Shown: piece by piece, positions 47,805-55,965 of the stretch
Position numbering within the stretch: position 1 is the first letter of the stretch
Layout: each line of letters opens with the position of its first letter
NCBI GenBank assembly: GCA_045534265.1
Contig: JAZSJH010000004.1
Coordinates: 36,438-100,437, forward strand
From: CAKVLS01 sp045534265
GTDB taxonomy: Bacteria > Bacillota > Clostridia > Christensenellales > UBA1242
Direction of reading: 5' to 3'
DNA length: 64,000 nt
Notes under the pieces: model-generated
Seen by the model: the letters and a program-made list of their open reading frames with translations, nothing else
The model's database searches: none
What the model was told of the DNA's origin: nothing
Translations under genes and position numbers: made by a program

Positions 47805-48698
47805 ATGATAAAACTAATAGAAAAAATATTACAAAAAGAAAATATAGAGTATGACAACATAACAAAATCAACTTCAGGTTTTACAAACGAAGTATATTTT
47901 GTTGATGAAAAATTGGTTATAAAAATTGTCTCAAAAAGGTCTAAACCCGAAAAGCTAAAAAAGGAAATTGACTTTTACAAAAACGTAAAATTAGACTTTA
48001 TACCACAGTATGTTTCGTCTGGTGATGTTGATGGTGTGGACTATCTTATCATAACCAAACTTAAAGGTAAAAGCTTGTATTCAATATGGCACATATTGAC
48101 AGATGACCAAAGGTCAAATTGTGTCTTGCAAATAGCAAAAATTTTGAAAGAATTTAACAAACAAAATTATGAGTTTTTGCCACAAAAGTATATTCAAAAA
48201 AATAATATAGAAAAGTGGCAAAAATCTTTTGCACTTAATATTGACATTTTGAAAAGGCGTGGATTTGATGTTGACTTTTTAATTGACTTTGCAGGGACAA
48301 AACTTGATAAAATTATGCAAGAGCAAGAGTTAGGTCTTGTATATAATGATGCACACTTTGACAATTTTATTTTAGATGGAGATAAAGTTTATCTTATAGA
48401 TTTTGATAGAGTGTTGTATACTTCTATTGATTACGAACTTTTAATTATAGAGCAGATGCTTGATAACCCTTGCAAATTTGCAAGCGAAGTTGATGAGCCA
48501 AATGTTGATATAAATCATTACAAAAATGTGCGCGATATTTTGATAAAAAATTATCCTGAGCTTTTTGCTTTTGAATATTTGCAAGATAGGGTTTTTGTTT
48601 ATAGGTTTATATACAACCTTGGCAACGCATATGAGTATGATAGAAATAATTGGATACAAGACGAAATAGACAAATTCAAAAAACGCTTTTGTTATTAA
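47805..48698 (+). CDS. APH/choline-kinase-like phosphotransferase
   Basis: A 297-aa kinase-fold protein. The N-lobe has STSGFTNEVYFVDEKLVIKI (23-42) with the ATP-binding lysine, and the C-lobe has LVYNDAHFDNFILDGDKVYL and IDFDR, matching the HGDLHxxN and DxD motifs of aminoglycoside phosphotransferases (the first His-Gly is Tyr-Asn here). Substrates of such enzymes range from antibiotics to sugars and choline. The ribosome binding site is weak (AGAAGA). The inverted-repeat region directly upstream may regulate it. Confidence 0.82.
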   Translation: MIKLIEKILQKENIEYDNITKSTSGFTNEVYFVDEKLVIKIVSKRSKPEKLKKEIDFYKNVKLDFIPQYVSSGDVDGVDYLIITKLKGKSLYSIWHILTDDQRSNCVLQIAKILKEFNKQNYEFLPQKYIQKNNIEKWQKSFALNIDILKRRGFDVDFLIDFAGTKLDKIMQEQELGLVYNDAHFDNFILDGDKVYLIDFDRVLYTSIDYELLIIEQMLDNPCKFASEVDEPNVDINHYKNVRDILIKNYPELFAFEYLQDRVFVYRFIYNLGNAYEYDRNNWIQDEIDKFKKRFCY

Positions 48699-48791
48699 AA
48701 GTTAATTCAAAAAAAAGCTACTTATGCAAAGTAGTTTTTTTATAAAAAATATTTTGTTAAAAATATATTGAAATAATAAAACAACACATAT

Positions 48792-48821
48792 TTGACAAAA
48801 CTTGTAAATTTAGTGTAGTAT
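48792..48821 (+). promoter_or_regulatory. Promoter of the zinc-ribbon membrane protein gene
   Basis: TTGACA (48792-48797), 18-bp spacer, TAGTAT (48816-48821), followed by an ATAGGAG ribosome binding site. Confidence 0.6.
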
Positions 48822-48841
48822 ATATTCATAGGAGATAAATT

Positions 48842-49162
48842 ATGAAATCTGTTAGATGTTCTGGTTGCGGAGCAAATCTTAATTTTGACGGCAGTAGAAA
48901 AATAATGAAATGCCAATATTGTGGTACTGTATACAAAGACGATTCTAAATACGAAAAAGTAGAGCCGTTGTCAGAACATCAAACAACGCAAGCCCCTGCT
49001 GGCAATATTAATGTTCAAGTTTTTGAAACATCAGGCGATAGACCAAAGTTCAAGTTTGGGATTTTTATGCTTTGGATTATATTTGGTTTTTTCCCAGTGG
49101 CTATTATATACGCTGTTTTAACTAAAATCCGTCAAAAAGCCTGGGATGATGCTCATAGATAA
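48842..49162 (+). CDS. Small zinc-ribbon membrane protein
   Basis: The 106-aa protein has an N-terminal zinc ribbon (CSGCGANLNF and CQYCGTVY, with cysteines at about 6, 9, 24 and 27), a polar linker, and one hydrophobic segment near the C-terminus (about 74-93, GIFMLWIIFGFFPVAIIYAV) ending in a basic tail. Such proteins are common in Firmicutes but uncharacterised. ATAGGAG precedes the ATG. It converges with the surface protein gene at 49247, sharing one terminator. Confidence 0.75.
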   Translation: MKSVRCSGCGANLNFDGSRKIMKCQYCGTVYKDDSKYEKVEPLSEHQTTQAPAGNINVQVFETSGDRPKFKFGIFMLWIIFGFFPVAIIYAVLTKIRQKAWDDAHR

Positions 49163-49210
49163 AAGAAAAGAAGTTGTTATCTTAATGACAAAAGACAATT
49201 TTATATAAAT

Positions 49211-49241
49211 AAAAAACACAGGAATGATTCCTGTGTTTTTT
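49211..49241. terminator. Bidirectional terminator between convergent genes
   Basis: AACACAGGAA pairs with TTCCTGTGTT, with A-run and T-run on both sides, so it works for both the gene ending at 49162 and the minus-strand gene ending at 49247. Confidence 0.93.
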
Positions 49242-49246
49242 GTGTG

Positions 49247-50719
49247 TTATACAAGTGGTAAAACAAAACTTGATGATATTGTATCATTAGTGTTAATTTT
49301 ATATGTTTTGAAAGTTTGTGAAGATGTTGTATTGTTTATAAAAGATATTGCAGAGTTTGATATTGACCCTAAAGTAATCCAATTAGTATTGTAGTCTACA
49401 CCTTCAATTTCAAAGTAGTTATTTATAATATGAATGTTGGCGTTGTTAATGTTTGATATATTTAACCAAGTAGTTGAGTTATTGTACAAGAATATGTTTC
49501 CAGTAGCGTTAGAGATGCCTATTTGATTTTGATAATCAACTTGGATATTTTTGATTATAGCATTGTGTACATTGCTTATAGTAACTCCAGGTCCAATAAC
49601 ACAATCTTCTAATATAAAATTATTAATTTGTGTTTCTGAAGAAAAGAAATCACTTCCATATGGGAGACAGTTTGATATTTTTAGATTTGATACCGCATCT
49701 GTAAGTGTTTTGTTTCCTGTATACTCAGTTGAATATTTTATAGATAAACCGCTAATTCCACTTTCAAAATTTTTTAATGTTACATTATTGTATTTTGTGT
49801 GTGTTTCTTCGTTCCCATTTATTTCAAAAACTAACTCCAGGGTTGTACCGTTTACATCTAGAATAGTAATATTATCAAGCCCGCCTGCAAAAGTTGTTGC
49901 ACCGCCAGTATGTTTATAAAGATGCGCTAAAAATACAGTGTTTGAAATATGCTCTGTATAAGACTTTGGTTCTAAAAATTGATATCCTTCTATTATAAAT
50001 TCTCTTTCTCCACAAGAAGATGCGCAAGTTGGACACTTTTTGGTTCTATAAACATCAAGTGGGTCTGGGTTTGTAGATTGTTCATTGTATACAACTTCAT
50101 AATCATACTCCCACTCAAAATCTGTTGGTTCTTCCATTTCTGAGTAAAGGTCGATTGTTATGCTATCTGTAAAGTTAACAGTTCCGTATAGGTTTTCTGT
50201 AGCTAGCATTCTAAGCTCTAGGTATAGAGTGTCATTTTTGTGAGCTACTAGATATTCGCCTGTATGTACATAGAAGTTTGTGTTATTTGTAGAGTAGTAC
50301 CAAGTAATAATAACATCATCTTTGTCGGTTACTGTATTGCTTGGTTTTAGGATAAGGTCAGAGTGATTTGAGTATGGAGAATTGTTTGTTACTTCAAATC
50401 TAAGTTTAGAAACTCTTTCATCATTTTCCATAGTGATTTTTTCGTTGAAAGACATATCTACATCTTGATTTGGAGTGTCTGCGTTGAATGTAGCTGTGTG
50501 GCTCTCTAGGGCAGTATCGCTTCCTGCAAGGAAAGACTGTCCTTTAACGCTTGCGTTAACATATCTTCCGCCGGTGATATTTACTTCAAAGTCGGCATTG
50601 TATCTATAGTAATTTCTAGCTATAGCCCAAACGGTAACGCCGGTTCCTGCCATAGCAAGGATTAGAGCAATAGAGCAGATGATAATCTTCCACTTTTTGC
50701 TTAAGGATTTTCTTTCCAT
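49247..50719 (-). CDS. Secreted or anchored surface protein with beta-helix-like C-terminus
   Basis: A 490-aa protein with a basic start (MERKSLSKKWK) and one hydrophobic segment (about 12-33, IIICSIALILAMAGTGVTVW), resembling the signal region of TasA/camelysin-type proteins. A beta-rich domain follows, with a four-cysteine KCPTCASSCGEREF cluster near residue 230. The C-terminal 230 residues are Asn/Ile-rich with short repeating strands (ISNVHNAIIKNIQVD, ATGNIFLYNNSTTWLNI), typical of a right-handed beta-helix. AAGGAG precedes the ATG. Likely an adhesin or carbohydrate-contacting protein; no catalytic residues are recognised. Confidence 0.7.
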   Translation of the reverse strand: MERKSLSKKWKIIICSIALILAMAGTGVTVWAIARNYYRYNADFEVNITGGRYVNASVKGQSFLAGSDTALESHTATFNADTPNQDVDMSFNEKITMENDERVSKLRFEVTNNSPYSNHSDLILKPSNTVTDKDDVIITWYYSTNNTNFYVHTGEYLVAHKNDTLYLELRMLATENLYGTVNFTDSITIDLYSEMEEPTDFEWEYDYEVVYNEQSTNPDPLDVYRTKKCPTCASSCGEREFIIEGYQFLEPKSYTEHISNTVFLAHLYKHTGGATTFAGGLDNITILDVNGTTLELVFEINGNEETHTKYNNVTLKNFESGISGLSIKYSTEYTGNKTLTDAVSNLKISNCLPYGSDFFSSETQINNFILEDCVIGPGVTISNVHNAIIKNIQVDYQNQIGISNATGNIFLYNNSTTWLNISNINNANIHIINNYFEIEGVDYNTNWITLGSISNSAISFINNTTSSQTFKTYKINTNDTISSSFVLPLV

Positions 50720-51034
50720 ATTGATCTCCTTTTTATTTGATACATAGTATCAAAAAAACATATTTTACTCTTTTATTGTAACAATTTTTTATATAGCGGG
50801 CAAATGATTTTGATATTAAATGAAAATAGTTAAATAGATTTTGTGATTTTTTGTGAAAAAATTAATCTCAAAACCATATCAAATATTAACCAAAATATTC
50901 TCAAAAACAAAAAAGTTTTATGGCTTAAATTTGAAATTTGGGTTTTTGATAGGCAAAATGATGTTTTTTGTTGAGTTTTTGATTAAAATTTTTACATTTT
51001 TATAAAATAATTGGATATAGATAAAATTTCTGTA
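50720..51034. other. AT-rich intergenic region with an operator-like palindrome
   Basis: TTTGATAC-ATA-GTATCAAA (50736-50754) is a perfect 8-bp inverted repeat in the 5' leader of the minus-strand surface gene, just before its ribosome binding site; it may be an operator or RNA hairpin. The rest is AT-rich without recognisable genes. Confidence 0.5.
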
Positions 51035-51063
51035 TTGACACTATTTGCCTTATGTGTTAAAAT
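51035..51063 (+). promoter_or_regulatory. Promoter of the coiled-coil protein gene
   Basis: TTGACA (51035-51040), 17-bp spacer, TAAAAT (51058-51063); a leader of about 75 nt with an AGGGGG ribosome binding site follows. Confidence 0.85.
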
Positions 51064-51145
51064 ATTTTTGAATGAAGTAGGGCGCTTTCCTGCTAATCAA
51101 AAAATATAGTAAAAATATGTGTTTCTTAACATCAGGGGGAAATTT

Positions 51146-53143
51146 ATGACGTTTTTAGATGTATTTTTGAAAATTCTTGCAATTTTGGGTATTATTGCTG
51201 TTGGTACCTTTATTATTGTATTTTTATCAGATCTTCTTATTTCTATTATTGACAACTCTAATGGTATTTTCTTTAGAAGAAATAAAGGGTCATCTAGCCG
51301 TGGTGGTAGCTATGGCAGACCAAAGATGATTACTCAACAAAGACAAGATGAGTATGAAAAGCTAACATATAACGCAAATGCGCAAAGACAAGAAGTTAGA
51401 CAAGAGCCAAAACCTGTACAACAACCAGCACAAAATACAAGACCTGCGCCTGTTGCTCCTGCAGAAGTAGAAGGCATTGACTACGAAAAAGCAAGAGAAG
51501 AAGAGCGTCTTGCAGCAAGGGCTACTATTTCTCCATCTTCTATCAATAAGCAAAAAGCAGAACAAGACGAAAAAACTGCTGAAAGACTAAGACTTATCGA
51601 AGCTAGAAGAAGAGAGTTTGAAGCAGCTCAAAAAGCCGCTGAAGAAGATGAAAAAGACAGCGAAGAAGAAATTGATGAAGATGAAATCAAGAGAATAATC
51701 GCCGGTGCGGCAACAAAAGAAACAGCAAAAGAAGAACCAAAAGTAAACGAAGAAGCTCTAAAGAGCGAAATCGAAGAAAAACTAAGAAAAGAATACGAAG
51801 CAAAACATGCAGAAATTACTGCACAACAAGCAGAAGTAGAAGCTAAACTTAGAGAAGAACAAGAAACTCGTCTTGCAGCTATCGAAGCCGAAAAAGACGA
51901 GCAAGAAGAAAGACTAGCTGAGTTTGAAGCAAGAAGACTAGAGCAAGAAGTAAGACTTGCAGAATTTGAAGCTCAAAAAGCAGAGCAAGAAGAAAAACTA
52001 GCTGAGTTTGAAGCTCAAAAGGCAGAACAAGAAGCCAAACTTGCAGAAATCGAAGCAGAAAGAGCAGAACAAGACGAAAGAATTGCTATTATGGAATCTT
52101 ACAAAGAAAAACAAGAAGCAAGACTTGCAGCTCTTCAAGCAGAAAAAGACGAACAAGTAGAAGCAAAGAAAGCCGAACAAGAAAGACTACAAAAAGAAAT
52201 CGAAGAACTTAAAAAAGCTTTGGAAGAAGCAAATTCTACAGTTGTAACTCTAACTCAAAAAGTTAACGAAAAACCAGAAGTTCAAGTTGTATACGAAAAA
52301 GTTATTACTGGCAAAGGTATGACAAAAGAAGAAATTGAAACTAAACTTGCACTTTTGAAACAAAGACTAAAAGCAAACGAAAAAGAACTTTCTGCTAACA
52401 AGAAAGATTACTTACCACTAAAGAGAGTGGCAATGACTCTTGCTAATGACGAAAAGAAACTTCGTAGAAAAGAAGCAATGGTTGCTAAAAAGAAAGTTAT
52501 GCTATATGGTGTAAACAACTATGTAGACATTGACGAAGAAAAAGCAAAAGAACTAGCAGAAGAACTAGATCTACTAGAAGGACTAAAACTATCTGTTCAA
52601 CACTGCCACGAAGTTATGGAAGCAAACAAAGATAGATACCCGATTCTAGAAAAAGCAAACAAAATCTTAACAAGCAACATTGAAGGACTAAAAGCTGATA
52701 TTGCTGAACTTGAAGCTCAACTTGCTGAGTTCCCAGCTGACGATAGTGACAACGAAGATGGTGGCAAAAAAGAAGTAGCGGAAGAACCAACAAAAGAAAC
52801 TAAAAAATCAGCAAAAGAAGATCCAGCCGAAGAGAAAAAACAAGAAGCTGAAAAACCAGCAAAAGAAGAAGCAAAAGTAGAAACTCCTGCAGAAGAAACA
52901 AAAGCTCCAGAAGTTGCTGAAGAAAAACCTGACCAAAAGGTTGAAGAGCTAAAAGCAGAAGAGCCTAAGAAAGAAGAAAAGAAAGCTCCTGCAAAACCTG
53001 CTAAAAAACCTGCAGCAAAGAAAGCTGAACCAAAAAAGGCTGCTAAGAAAGATGACGATATCGACCTTGGTGGAGATGGTATGGCTGACGCAGATGTAGA
53101 AGCTTTGGTTAATGCAATCTTAGGAACTACAGACAAAAAGTAA
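51146..53143 (+). CDS. Membrane-anchored long coiled-coil protein
   Basis: ATG 51146 (MTFLDVFLKILAILGIIAVG) gives 665 aa; the preceding in-frame GTG lacks a ribosome binding site. One N-terminal membrane segment (about 6-35) is followed by a basic patch (FFRRNKGSS), then a very long charged coiled coil (about 110-375) with near-perfect 14-residue repeats of LAEFEAQKAEQEEK type. A second helical part lies at about 390-530, then a Glu/Lys/Pro/Ala tail with an AKPAKKPAAKKAEPKKAAKK stretch, and an acidic last segment. It probably spans or organises a cellular region as a filament or tether; no enzyme domain is seen. Confidence 0.75.
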   Translation: MTFLDVFLKILAILGIIAVGTFIIVFLSDLLISIIDNSNGIFFRRNKGSSSRGGSYGRPKMITQQRQDEYEKLTYNANAQRQEVRQEPKPVQQPAQNTRPAPVAPAEVEGIDYEKAREEERLAARATISPSSINKQKAEQDEKTAERLRLIEARRREFEAAQKAAEEDEKDSEEEIDEDEIKRIIAGAATKETAKEEPKVNEEALKSEIEEKLRKEYEAKHAEITAQQAEVEAKLREEQETRLAAIEAEKDEQEERLAEFEARRLEQEVRLAEFEAQKAEQEEKLAEFEAQKAEQEAKLAEIEAERAEQDERIAIMESYKEKQEARLAALQAEKDEQVEAKKAEQERLQKEIEELKKALEEANSTVVTLTQKVNEKPEVQVVYEKVITGKGMTKEEIETKLALLKQRLKANEKELSANKKDYLPLKRVAMTLANDEKKLRRKEAMVAKKKVMLYGVNNYVDIDEEKAKELAEELDLLEGLKLSVQHCHEVMEANKDRYPILEKANKILTSNIEGLKADIAELEAQLAEFPADDSDNEDGGKKEVAEEPTKETKKSAKEDPAEEKKQEAEKPAKEEAKVETPAEETKAPEVAEEKPDQKVEELKAEEPKKEEKKAPAKPAKKPAAKKAEPKKAAKKDDDIDLGGDGMADADVEALVNAILGTTDKK

Positions 53144-53153
53144 AATAAAACAT

Positions 53154-53185
53154 AAAAAAAGACTTACACTTGTAAGTCTTTTTTT
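53154..53185 (+). terminator. Terminator after the coiled-coil protein gene
   Basis: AAGACTTACA/TGTAAGTCTT stem flanked by A-run and T-run. Confidence 0.92.
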
Positions 53186-53300
53186 GTTGTACAAAAAAAA
53201 GTCTTCAAAAAGCAAAAACACAAAAAGATGATTTTTTGTTAAAAATATTAGTTAAATTATTCTTAATATGTTAATATAATATTATAGGAAATAAAGACTT

Positions 53301-54179
53301 ATGTTTAGATTATTTAGAAGAAAAGAAAAAACAGAAAAAGAATATAAAAAGAACAAAAAAGTAAAAATAGGCATTGCTTTTGGTGGTGGCGGCGCAAGGG
53401 GTTTTGTGCATATTGGTGCTATCAAAGCTTTTGAAGAAGCTGGCATTGAGTTTGATGCGGTTTCTGGTACTAGTGCGGGTAGCATTATTGCATCTTATTA
53501 TGCTGCGGGTTATAGCTATCAAGATATGATTCCTATTGCAAAATCTATCAAAGCAAAAGATATTAGAAATAGTAAACTTATTTTTGTTCCTTCATCAACA
53601 ACAGGTGTTGAAAATTTGATTACAAACAACCTTGGTAACGTGACTGTCGATTCTTTCAAAAAGCCACTTGCTGTTGTTGCAGTTGACCTAATTTCTGGTG
53701 ATGAAATGATTTTTACAAAGGGAAACCTTGCAAAAGTCGTTGCTGGTAGCTGTTGTTATCCGGGGGTATTTAATCCAGTTGTTTATGAAAATATGCATCT
53801 TATAGATGGCGGACTTCAAAATAATATTCCAAGTGACGTTTTGAAACTTTTTGATTGCGATTATATTGTTGCTGTTGACGCAAACCCATCTCGTGGCGGT
53901 GGAACAAATTCGCTAAAACTTATGGACGTGCTTGGGGCTAGTCTTAGTATTGGTACAAAATCAAATTCTGTTAAAGGATATATTAATGCTGATATAGTTG
54001 TAAAACCAGATACAAAACGTTTTAAGTCAACCAAAGCTGAAGGTGTAGATGAAATGATTCAAGAAGGGTATATTGCAACCAAACTTATAATACCTGACCT
54101 TTTGAAGATGATTTCGGTAAAACCAAAACGCAAGAAAAAATCTCAATTTAACCTTGGCGAAGGTGTACAAGTAATATAA
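53301..54179 (+). CDS. Patatin-like phospholipase (RssA type)
   Basis: A 292-aa predicted serine hydrolase. The oxyanion motif GGGGARG (28-34), the nucleophile S58 in SGTSAGS (55-61), and the catalytic aspartate (about 169) in LIDGGLQNN form the patatin dyad. The N-terminus is highly basic (RLFRRKEKTEKEYKKNKK) with no signal peptide. Such enzymes cleave acyl chains from membrane lipids. The ribosome binding site AGGAAA is modest. The MBL-fold gene follows after 16 nt in the same direction, so they may be co-transcribed. Confidence 0.92.
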   Translation: MFRLFRRKEKTEKEYKKNKKVKIGIAFGGGGARGFVHIGAIKAFEEAGIEFDAVSGTSAGSIIASYYAAGYSYQDMIPIAKSIKAKDIRNSKLIFVPSSTTGVENLITNNLGNVTVDSFKKPLAVVAVDLISGDEMIFTKGNLAKVVAGSCCYPGVFNPVVYENMHLIDGGLQNNIPSDVLKLFDCDYIVAVDANPSRGGGTNSLKLMDVLGASLSIGTKSNSVKGYINADIVVKPDTKRFKSTKAEGVDEMIQEGYIATKLIIPDLLKMISVKPKRKKKSQFNLGEGVQVI

Positions 54180-54195
54180 ATAGGAGGACTTACAA

Positions 54196-55323
54196 ATGAA
54201 AAATAAATATATATTTTCCAAAGCCCGTGTTTTAATATTCTTGTTTGTTATGGCAATTTTGGGCGTGAGCTTTTTGTTTGCTGACACTTTGGAAGCTATG
54301 ATAAATCCAGCTAGCGGTGTTTCTGCAGGCAGTTTTGACGATATACAAGATGGCGACTTGCAAATACATTATATATATTGTGGTCAAGCCGATTGTACAG
54401 CGATTCGTCTTCCTGATGACAAAGTTATGATAATTGACTCTGGCGAAGAAACGGATGGTGAGATGGTTACAACTTATCTTAATGATGTATTCTTTGAAAA
54501 TGGCGAAAATGTAATAGACTATTTTATTATTACACACACCGACAAAGACCACATTGGTGGGGCTAAAGTTTTACTTGAAAATTATGATGTGAAGGCAGTT
54601 TATAGACCAAGAGTTACAAGCAAATCCGAAACTGCAATTAGTGGTGTTTTGAGTATTACAACTAATATTTGGGATAATACTGTCAAGGCTATGGATAATG
54701 CTGATGAAGTTATAACAATAGAGCCAGATCTTGAAATAGAATATACAGACGCAAGTAACGCCCAAAATAGTTATTCATTTACGTTTTATGGTCCAGTAGA
54801 TGATTATTCTGACCCTAACGATTATTCTCCTGTTATGATGCTAGAAAATGCTGGTAAAAAATATATGTTTACAGGTGATGCTAGTGATGATGTGGAAAAA
54901 GACTTTTTGGCAGCATACACAAATCATACTGATTTTGATGTAGATGTGCTAAAGGCAGGTCACCACGGTAGCGATACATCTTCTTGTATGGAATTTTTGA
55001 ATGTAGTAAAACCAGAATACACAATTATTAGCTGTGGCATTGATAACAAATATGGTCATCCACATAATGAAGTTATAACAAATCTAGAATCTGTTCATTC
55101 TCAAGTATTAAGAACAGATGTTAGTGATACTATCCTTATCTATAATAGGGGTGGAGAGATAAAATATATCGCAGACTTTTTTGAGCCAGCAAGTTATCAC
55201 ATTGAGTGGTGGTATGTTGCAGCAGGTGTTGCAGCTGTTACTGCGGTGCTATGTTTCTATCCAAAATCAAAAGTAAAAAGTATGGCAAAAAAGGCTGCAC
55301 GTAAAGCTTATAAAGATAAATAA
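54196..55323 (+). CDS. MBL-fold hydrolase, ComEC/Rec2 C-terminal-like, membrane-anchored
   Basis: A 375-aa protein with an N-terminal signal-anchor (about 12-30, VLIFLFVMAILGVSFLFAD), a metallo-beta-lactamase domain similar to the ComEC hydrolase part (IHYIYCGQADCTAIRLP, MIIDSGEE, the metal motif THTDKDHIGG at about 114-123, FTGDASDD, KAGHHGS), and a second membrane helix near the C-terminus (about 336-354). The active site should face outside. Free-standing ComEC-like hydrolases are common in Firmicutes; the substrate may be a nucleic acid. AGGAGG is a strong ribosome binding site. Confidence 0.85.
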   Translation: MKNKYIFSKARVLIFLFVMAILGVSFLFADTLEAMINPASGVSAGSFDDIQDGDLQIHYIYCGQADCTAIRLPDDKVMIIDSGEETDGEMVTTYLNDVFFENGENVIDYFIITHTDKDHIGGAKVLLENYDVKAVYRPRVTSKSETAISGVLSITTNIWDNTVKAMDNADEVITIEPDLEIEYTDASNAQNSYSFTFYGPVDDYSDPNDYSPVMMLENAGKKYMFTGDASDDVEKDFLAAYTNHTDFDVDVLKAGHHGSDTSSCMEFLNVVKPEYTIISCGIDNKYGHPHNEVITNLESVHSQVLRTDVSDTILIYNRGGEIKYIADFFEPASYHIEWWYVAAGVAAVTAVLCFYPKSKVKSMAKKAARKAYKDK

Positions 55324-55330
55324 TAAGATA

Positions 55331-55365
55331 AAAAAAAGTAAGATAAAAATTGTCTTACTTTTTTT
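55331..55365 (+). terminator. Terminator after the MBL-fold gene
   Basis: AAAGTAAGA pairs with TCTTACTTT, with flanking A-run and T-run. Confidence 0.9.
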
Positions 55366-55404
55366 GTTTATGTAATCAAATTGTTTGTTTTTAATATTAA
55401 AAAA

Positions 55405-55413
55405 TGTTATTAT
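55405..55413 (+). promoter_or_regulatory. Extended -10 promoter of the kinase-like/tkt pair
   Basis: TGTTATTAT (TATTAT 55408-55413). Its predicted start near 55420 lies after the ATG at 55404, so it supports the TTG start at 55440 for the next gene. Confidence 0.5.
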
Positions 55414-55439
55414 ATTTATATAAAAAGGAAAATGCGAAA

Positions 55440-55949
55440 TTGAAAAATAATATTACTTTTATATGTGTTGTAAATAGTTTTGGCAGAAAGATTGCAAAAG
55501 CTGCCGCTGACAAACTTGATCTTTATTATGCCGATATAAATGATTTTCTTGACTTCAGTATGGCAACAACTGCGCAAGAAGTAATTAACCTATGCGGACC
55601 AGAATACCTTGCAAAACTTGAACAAGAGGCTGTAAAGACAGTTGCAAGCTTTGAAAACACAATTATCTCTGTAGAAACTAGATTTTTTATGAGTGCAGAT
55701 AGTCGCCATAGCCTAAAAGATGGCAGTATGATTGTATATCTAAAAATGGACAGAAAAACATATGATAAATATGTTGATAGTGTAAAAGACGAAAAAAAGA
55801 AACTTGAGCTTGAAAACATCAAAACAGTATTTGACGAATATGATGCAATGTGTAGTCGAAGCTGTGATATAACAATCGACTTAAAAGACCTAAACGAAAA
55901 AGCAACAACAAAAAAAGCATTAAAACTTATAAACAACTATTTCAAATAA
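55440..55949 (+). CDS. Shikimate-kinase-like protein lacking the Walker A motif, TTG start
   Basis: With TTG 55440 as start (AAGGA 10 nt upstream) the product is 169 aa. The order of elements follows shikimate kinase: a first strand ITFICV, a loop, AAADKLDLYYADINDFLDF (like the substrate-binding DxD), a GPEYLAKLEQEAV stretch (like the GE..FR..E motif), and MIVYLKMDRKTY. The phosphate-binding loop GxxGxGKS is replaced by VNSFGRK, so ATP binding in the usual way is doubtful. It lies 16 nt before tkt. It may be a pseudo-enzyme, perhaps regulatory. Confidence 0.6.
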   Translation: MKNNITFICVVNSFGRKIAKAAADKLDLYYADINDFLDFSMATTAQEVINLCGPEYLAKLEQEAVKTVASFENTIISVETRFFMSADSRHSLKDGSMIVYLKMDRKTYDKYVDSVKDEKKKLELENIKTVFDEYDAMCSRSCDITIDLKDLNEKATTKKALKLINNYFK

Positions 55950-55965
55950 AAAGGAATTAATATTT

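Noticed and set aside
51119..51145. GTG 51119 as the start of the coiled-coil gene
   Set aside because: No ribosome binding site; AGGGGG precedes ATG 51146, which also begins the membrane segment sensibly.
55404..55439. ATG 55404 as the start of the shikimate-kinase-like gene
   Set aside because: It lies within the predicted -10 region and lacks a ribosome binding site; TTG 55440 has AAGGA at good spacing.
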